64,000 bases of DNA, taken from NCBI GenBank assembly GCA_963920525.1, contig OY986439.1:26794819-26858818 (forward strand), read 5' to 3'. Source of the stretch: Dichetophora obliterata. Taxonomy: Eukaryota > Arthropoda > Insecta > Diptera > Sciomyzidae. The notes below the pieces were generated by a model. It saw only the letters and a program-made list of their open reading frames with translations. It did no database searches and was not told the origin of the DNA. This document shows, one piece after another, positions 57,666-64,000 of the stretch. A program made the translations under genes and the position numbers. Positions within the stretch are counted from its first letter, which is position 1, and the number at the start of each line of letters is the position of its first letter.

Positions 57666-59235
57666 ATGAACTTAGTCAAAATTATGTGGCGAATAAAAAC
57701 TTTAAGCAATATTTTTTTGAAACTTTGAAATCAGACTTAAGCTTATCGACACATATATGCAATAATTTTCTTCATTTTCCTTCAATATCTATCACTTCTT
57801 ACTAGCACGTCTCTTTAATCACTTTTATTAAAGTAAATTTAAGCTTTGTTCTATAAATAAATTCATTTCTATGTATTGCTTACTTTCTTTTATTGATATC
57901 AAGAATTTTAACAAATTAAATTGCTTCCGGCTGTGACTTTTAGGCAAAAACTGTTGATGAATTTTAATTAAATAATTTTTTAGATAGATAAATTGTTAAT
58001 GATACGTTTGAACACTTGTTAAATTGTAAGTAAGAAGAAAAAGTGAAAAAAGCGTAAAAAAGGGAAACCTAATTTAATAAAACATACATACAAACCATAT
58101 TTTTTAATAAAACATACATGGGCTTTAAAAAATACTAAGAAGTTTACCTTTTGTTCGCATATCAAATGATATTCAATTATAAACTAGGTAAGATTATCTC
58201 TGCACTTACTTTTATTTTATGGCCTTTGAACTGACATTTTTTGTGGCTGTTTTTATTATCTACTTCCGACAAACGGAAGCGATCCAAATTCTAGCATCAC
58301 GTCTGAGTCCACGCTAAGTACTAAAATCCATAGACAAGATTTTTTCTTTTAAGCCAAATAACTAGATTACAATTGTAGGTTCTTAGGCAGTTGAAAACGA
58401 AAAAGAAAAACCAACATAAAATAATGTAATCAGGGCATGACGTTTTATGAAAAATCGAAAAAAACACCAACAATTTAAACTTAAAATAAAAAAAATCAGC
58501 AGTCAAAGAACAACAAAAATAAGCTTTGCCAAAGAGTGGAAGAGCAATAAACGAAATTGGTGGGAGCTTAATTGAATTTCCGAACAGCTATTAAAGCTAA
58601 AGTTAGTCAATAACAAAAGCCAGAGTAACAGCAAGAATAACTGCAATAAATAAAAAAAGAAACCAAAAAATTACAACAATCAGTGCCTTAAACACCAACA
58701 GCATTACAATCTTTCAGGGCTTTTATGAACAATGATTTCTTAAACTTTTCTCCTCACTTAAGAGCTTGATAATGTTGCTGCATTGCATTTTACCAGCTTA
58801 GTAGTATTGTTTTTTCTATTTTTATGCATCAGCATAAGTTTTAGCAATTCGTCACACTTGGAAAATGCAGCTGAAAAATGGCATTGAAGTGTGAACTTGT
58901 CATTGTGTGCTCACTAGGCTGGCAGCTTATTGCTATAGCTATTGTAGTTATTGTTGTTGTTGTTGTTGTTAACAAAGAAATCAAAGAAAAGAATGTGCTG
59001 CTTAAGCTAATGCAGCGTAAAAAGAAAGTATTCCTTTTACTGCTCAAAAATTTGCATTAACTTTGCACTCTAGTGTGATTTTAGTCAAGGTTAAAAGCAC
59101 GTTTTTGTACACATTATGTTGTTGTTGTTGGTATTTTTGTTGTTTTTTTTTTAAAAAATACAACAATGGTAATACAGCGTGAACTGCTGTCAGCTGTGAA
59201 AGCTGAAACGTTGTAGGCGACAATTTTTCGAGTGT

Positions 59236-59262
59236 AAAACAAAAGACTTAAGAAACGAACTT
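59236..59262 (+). repeat. Dispersed motif AAAAGACTTAAGNAACGAACTT
   Basis: AAACAAAAGACTTAAG then AAACGAACTTA. Confidence 0.8.
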
Positions 59263-60396
59263 AAATAAAGATTTGTTTGGATTTAACATTATTACTTTAG
59301 ATTTGAGTGTTGAAATAATTGCTTTAAGTTTAATATACAAAACGAATTAATGTAAAATGTGTTTGTTGTAATGATGATGTTTGTTGCATACCAATGCGTG
59401 TGTGCATCATTTGCGATGGTGAGCTGTTGAAAAAAGTTTTTTCTATTGCTTTTATATGGAATGTAATGTGCTTGCTCATCACTTAAGTACTTTATTTATA
59501 TGAAATCATTTTTATTTTCAGCTTTAAAAGTTATTTATATTCAACCTACACATGTTAATACTCGCACATATTTAAGTAATATTATTTTAATTAAAACGTG
59601 CTTGAAATTCTTTATGAAAGTTTATTGAGCATGATATGCGCTTAAAGTCTTTATTAAAATTTCACTGTCTGACTGAACGAACTTTTTCATCGAGTTGTAT
59701 TTTATGTGATTTTATAAATATACATATAATTTTTTTGAATGGATGTAACAGAAGAAAATAAAAAAAAAAAATCGTCAAGGCACTGTTTTAGTAAATATTT
59801 TACTTGATATCTACTTATTTTCTATTACATGATTTTATAAAAATTAAAAACAGGACTGATAAAAACTTGTATATTTGCATATGTAGCACTTATATAAAAA
59901 TATAAAAAGTAAACACATTCCACTAAATCAGTCTATCTATCACTTCATCTCATAAGCAGTAGTCATTTACTTCGAAATATAAATTTATACAATTTTTGTC
60001 ACTAGTTAGCTCGTTAACAACGTTTTTACAAGATTAAAAAGTGTCTAAACTTGCTATTCAGTTTTCTTTACGTAGCTCACACATTCATCTGCACATTTTT
60101 GTCTAATAAAATTTAACATTAGCTTTGATTATTTTAAAATTAAAACATTAGCTTTGAATAGTATTTAAGGTTGTTACAAATGTTAATTAAAAAATAAACA
60201 ATTACTCGAATTATAAAATGACTATATTTAAATCACTACATATACTTAGATTTGTGTATATAACTACAGATTGGCTTTATGGTCGAAAATAAACTTTAAA
60301 ATTATAGTACTCCTCATATGGTATTGTTGGAGGGAGGCAAAACAGACCATGCTTTTAAACTAACCCTCAGTCTTTTTAACTTCAAGACCACGCTTT

Positions 60397-60538
60397 GCAA
60401 TATTTTAAAATAGAGCAATATTTAAATAGTATTTCGAGATTGCAAGCTTATAGTACGAGATGAAAGCACTATGACGCAATATTTGAATAGTATTAAGTGA
60501 TTGCAGTCCTAAAGTATGGGATGAAAGTACTATGCTGC
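60397..60538 (+). repeat. Two 61-bp tandem units just upstream of the LINE ORF
   Basis: GCAATATTTAAATAGTATTT (60416) and GCAATATTTGAATAGTATTA (60477) start two units that both run through GATTGCA and GATGAAAG(C/T)ACTATG. A shortened third beginning (GCAATATTTTAAAATAG) is at 60397. They lie at the presumed 5' border of the LINE. Whether they belong to the LINE or to its target is unclear. Confidence 0.7.
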
Positions 60539-60539
60539 A

Positions 60540-62924
60540 TAAAAGATTATTTAAGTTATCCTTTCAATATTCAATCTGGGGATATTTATTTCCCAATAAT
60601 TGACACAAACACAGTCTTATCATTTTTAAAAAATATTAAAACATCATATAAAAGTGGTCCTGATAACATACCTTCATGTATATTAAAATACTGCTGTGAA
60701 GAATTAGTAACTCCAATCTCTTTACTATTTACTTCATCATTAAAATCCTGCTATTTTCCTGCAGCCTGGAAGCATTCATTTATCATTCCGCTGCATAAAT
60801 CCGGAAATAGGTCTTTAATTGATAACTACCGTGGCATCGCAAAATTAAGTGCTTTGCCTAAACTTTTAGAGGCAATTGTTACATCACAACTATCGCATTG
60901 CGTTAAATCTTTAATGTCTCCTTTCCAACATGGATTCCTTTCTGGAAAATCCACTGTTACTAACCTTCTTGAATTTACATCAAAAACTATAGAAAACTTT
61001 GGAAAAGGCATGCAGACTGATGTTATTTACACGGATTTTAGCAAAGCTTTTGACGTTGTAAATCACAAACTATTGATCTTAAAATTACATCTTGTTGGAT
61101 TTCCTATACCGTTAGTAAAGTGGATTGAATCTTACTTAAGCAATAGAACACAGTCTGTTATTTTTAAGCTCAATAAATCACATGAGTTTCCTGTTACTTC
61201 AGGAGTACCTCAAGGAAGTCATCTTGGGCCCCTTCTGTTTCTACTTTTTATAAACGATTTGCCATCTGTCGTAGTGCATTCCAGCATCTTAATGTTTGCT
61301 GACGACGTCAAACTCTTCCTTTCTTTTAAAAATGATAATGACGCTGTATTTTTGCAAGCCGACATTGATCATCTTTATAACTGGTGCAAAACGAACCGTA
61401 TGAACCTCAACATGAAGAAATGCAAGCATATGTCTTTCTCGCGCAAACCACCAATTAAATGTACCTTCAAAATTTGTGGTTACCCATTAGAGTCCTTAGA
61501 TATTTTCAATGATCTTGGAGTTACAATGGATCCTAAACTACGCTTTAATATTCATGTAAATAAAATAATAAATAGAGCAAATAGTACTTTAGGATTTATT
61601 AAACGTTGGGCAAAAGAGTTTAATGATCCATTCATAACGAAAACCTTATTCACGTCTCTAGTGCGGCCTATCTTAGAATACGCTTCAGTTGTTTGGTGCC
61701 CACGATACGGTTGTTACATAGACGACATTGAATCAGTGCAGAAACAATTTATTTTGTTCTGCTTAAGCTATCTTTATTGTAATACTGATTTTCACTTACC
61801 ATCTTATGAATATCGGTTACAACTCTTAAATCTTCCTTCTTTAAAAAATCGGAGAATTATGATAAATGCTTGTTGGATTACAAAACTTTTACATGGATAT
61901 GTCAACAGTCCATATTTATTGAGTAAAGTATATTTTAATATTCCTCTTCGTCCTAGAAGATCTTTTGAGTTAATCCACATGAACTTTTGTAGAACTAATT
62001 ATTTGCAAAATGAACCTCTTAGAAGCGCTTGCGGTGATTTTAATTTTGTATCTGATGTTATATCCTTAAGTGAATCCATGGACTCAATTAAACATAAAAT
62101 TATAGATTACCTGCAGTACCGTCGTTGATTATGTAAAGTTCTTTCAAACATATATCTGATGCATCTGGTGATTTGTAAACACATTAATATAACAATCTAA
62201 ATGGATAAATGGACCTAAGCGTAACATGGAAAATTTTGGTGAATAAACATCTAAATAATCTGAATGGACCTAAACCTAGGATCTTCAGTTGCCTTATATC
62301 TTCATGATGATTGTAACTACACTTGTCGACGGTACCGTGGTGTCTTGGGTCTTTTTACCTCTTGAAACACTACGTTAGATCGATTTGTAATATATTAATA
62401 TGAGTGGCCGATAAGACCTAGTTTGTCTTGGTGCCTGCGTTCGCAACTGGTTTTCTTTATTTTATGAAAACTGGTTCGGTGAAGTTGACCTAGTTTGTCG
62501 AGTAACCACCCTGTCAAGCCTGGACCTCACCGGCTTCAGGAAGACAGAACGATATATATTATATATTTACCTATTGGAGTGGTGTTTTATTGGGTATGTG
62601 ACCTTGTTTATCACACGACTCCGCCGGATACCAAAATTGTTGCTAACTTGACCTTGTTTGTCTTGAAAACGCAACCCTGCTTTGCTGTCTGGGATTACCG
62701 ATTTTGACTTTTTTTTTTTTTTTTTTTTGTTATTTTTTATACTTTAATAAAATTATATACTTTAAGCAATTTATTAAAACTTTTTGGTTTGTTAATAATA
62801 CATGATTTCAATCAAAATCATACTTTTTATTTTGAATTGTGTTAAAATCTTATTTTATAATTTTAAATTTGCTATAAAACCTGTTAAGGTTTAGCAATCA
62901 AATCAATAAATAATAATAATTAAG

Positions 62925-62966
<42 letters not shown>
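60540..62966 (+). mobile_element. Jockey/CR1-type LINE, 5'-truncated, with 42-A tail
   Basis: The copy contains an intact RT (to 62128), an 835-bp 3' region with a T run (62709-62729), several AATAAA signals and a perfect run of 42 A (62925-62966). The endonuclease is missing, so it is truncated at the 5' end between about 60500 and 60550. In the 3' region GACCTAGTTTGTCTTGGTGC (about 62426) and GACCTAGTTTGTCGAG (about 62488) and weaker copies (62600, 62648) form a decayed tandem repeat. No target duplication was found (GCCTTTGAGGCACC follows the tail). The open ORF and long A tail indicate a recent insertion. Confidence 0.85.
60554..62128 (+). CDS. LINE reverse transcriptase, intact from fingers to C terminus
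   Basis: It copies LINE RNA into DNA at a nicked target. The homology starts near YPFNIQSGDIYFPI (60554). The ORF itself opens at 60497, but its first codons look like flanking sequence and no true start is visible because of 5' truncation. Numbered from 60497: SGPDNIPSCILKYC near 53, FPAAWKHSFIIPLHKSG near 87, NYRGIAKLS near 111, and HGFLSGKSTVTNLLEFTS. Motif A YTDFSKAFD has the catalytic D180, motif B GVPQGSHLGPLL lies near 236, and motif C FADDVKLFL has D269 and D270. The thumb and C terminus (LRFNIHVNKIINRANSTLGF, RPILEYASVVWCPRY) end in IDYLQYRR. No internal stop. The RT core may be functional, but without the endonuclease the copy is not autonomous. It is closely related in motifs to the broken LINE at 13-16 kb. 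Confidence 0.9.
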   Translation, partial: SYPFNIQSGDIYFPIIDTNTVLSFLKNIKTSYKSGPDNIPSCILKYCCEELVTPISLLFTSSLKSCYFPAAWKHSFIIPLHKSGNRSLIDNYRGIAKLSALPKLLEAIVTSQLSHCVKSLMSPFQHGFLSGKSTVTNLLEFTSKTIENFGKGMQTDVIYTDFSKAFDVVNHKLLILKLHLVGFPIPLVKWIESYLSNRTQSVIFKLNKSHEFPVTSGVPQGSHLGPLLFLLFINDLPSVVVHSSILMFADDVKLFLSFKNDNDAVFLQADIDHLYNWCKTNRMNLNMKKCKHMSFSRKPPIKCTFKICGYPLESLDIFNDLGVTMDPKLRFNIHVNKIINRANSTLGFIKRWAKEFNDPFITKTLFTSLVRPILEYASVVWCPRYGCYIDDIESVQKQFILFCLSYLYCNTDFHLPSYEYRLQLLNLPSLKNRRIMINACWITKLLHGYVNSPYLLSKVYFNIPLRPRRSFELIHMNFCRTNYLQNEPLRSACGDFNFVSDVISLSESMDSIKHKIIDYLQYRR

Positions 62967-62967
<1 letters not shown>

Positions 62968-64000
62968 CCTTTGAGGCACCGAACACAACACTCAAAGATT
63001 TTAGAGGAAACAATAATGTGATGGGAGGAGCCACTGTACTGGATATTTTTGGCAAGCATTGCCAGTAAAACACAAAGGAACACAAGCCAATGATTAAGTG
63101 GCATGCTGAAACATCTTATACTTGGATACTTATTATAAATATATATTTTAAAAAATATGCGCTTCCGAGGCTAAGCATCTGCTGGGAAATTCTACAAACT
63201 ACTGCTAAAAACAGCTAATGGACAGTAGAGCGTATCGAAAAATTTAGATCGTAGTTTAAGAGGTCTCAAAAGTTGCAACGGGTTGTCAAGATCTCCCAAA
63301 AATATTTTTAGGAAAAAATTAGGATGTCTTCCTCTCCCGCAAGGAAAATGTTGTTTTTTATGAATAAACAGTAAAAAATCTAGATCTCAAAATGCTTTGA
63401 TTTTTGAAAGAAAAACTACATATGCCTTAAAGTAAAAGTAAATAAAGACCTTGACTAACAATATCCTGCCAAACACGATGCCACTATCGATTTTTATCCA
63501 ATGGTCCTGTGTGAAGGATATTCGAATCTAAAGGCACATTCGAGGTAGCGCAAAACTTTTGATTGCTATCTGATTGTTTAAATTTTGGCGATTTTGATTA
63601 TTGCGTTGACGTTTTCCTTAAATTTGGCAAATTAATAATTTGCATATTTTTTGCATATGCATTTTCATGTTTTTGAGAAATGTATACTTGAATGCAATTT
63701 TTTAACTTTTTCTAAAAAAATTAATATAAGGTTTTATAACTCGGGCACCAGAAGTGGTACCAAAGATAATTTCCTTAATTTTTATTCTTCAAATATTTCT
63801 AAACAACAACTTGTCCAAAAATATCAATTTACAACACCAGGTTAAGACCACTATTTTTTCCTATTTCGATTTTTTAAAAAATTTTCCTTTTTAGTATGAA
63901 TTTCATTATTTCGTTAAAACACCTCAACTCAGCGTTCACAAAAATTGTATACTAAAATTTTGATTTTGACTTAACAATTGTTGTTTGGAAGTGTTTTAAT
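62967..64000. other. Non-coding DNA, nothing recognised
   Basis: This is flanking sequence beyond the LINE tail. The open frame at 63651-63845 has no domain. Confidence 0.5.

Larger units (their letters stand above)
57455..60415. other. Non-coding, probably intronic DNA
   Basis: No gene recognised. It contains the dispersed repeat 57560-57665, a TTG microsatellite (58949-58971) and another TTG-rich stretch at 59119-59145. Confidence 0.5.

Overview
The window looks like A+T-rich nuclear DNA of a higher fly, most likely a tephritid fruit fly. The clues are a DD41D ('rosa'-type) mariner, a tRNA-derived SINE with a tail I recognise from tephritid repeats, RTE-like LINEs of the 'craniofacial development protein 2-like' kind, abundant CAA/TTG microsatellites and no bacterial gene organisation. 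Only one host coding segment is recognisable: a minus-strand exon at 32042-32218 with consensus splice sites that encodes a single sushi/CCP module. The simplest reading is that most of the window is intronic or flanking DNA of a large minus-strand gene for an extracellular or membrane protein (furrowed/selectin-like is my tentative guess), packed with transposable elements.

Layout. 1-5.9 kb: one plus-strand RTE-like LINE broken by three later insertions (a 1.34-kb TIR element, a 5'-truncated minus-strand LINE with a 96-unit ATT tail, and a 0.96-kb hAT). The second and third insertions can be removed in the mind to the base, and each removal restores the LINE reading frame. 8.6-9.5 kb: two blocks of 39-bp palindromic repeats. 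10.1-11.5 kb: a second RTE copy with a 16-bp target duplication. 12.1-12.7 kb: a foldback element. 13-16 kb: a minus-strand jockey/CR1-type LINE with a TA-flanked MITE inside. 18-26 kb: SINE remnants, degenerate tandem repeats, a hAT MITE, a 2-kb foldback element, a 1.8-kb satellite and a SINE. 28-30.3 kb: a MITE and an almost complete DD41D mariner. 32 kb: the host exon. 36.5-38.3 kb: tandem repeats. 39.6-42 kb: a TA-flanked element that contains an apparently intact DD34D mariner. 45.5-52.2 kb: a nest of four DNA transposons. 57 kb: a SINE. 60.5-63 kb: a young-looking LINE with an intact reverse transcriptase and a 42-A tail.

The most striking structure is the 45.5-52.2 kb nest. The outer shell begins CACGGTGGG and has the 5-bp duplication CGACG typical of Transib. 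Within it sits a 550-bp element with an 8-bp duplication. Within that sits a 2.9-kb element with 37-bp TIRs and a 5-bp duplication that encodes a multi-exon, damaged RAG1-like transposase. A separate TTAA-flanked piggyBac-like element lies in the right half of the shell.

The transposon genes do not form a pathway. They record successive invasions, and their order can be read from the nesting. The 345-aa mariner transposase and the 60.5-62.1 kb reverse transcriptase are the only long intact coding regions. No tRNA, rRNA, CRISPR array or LTR retroelement was recognised.
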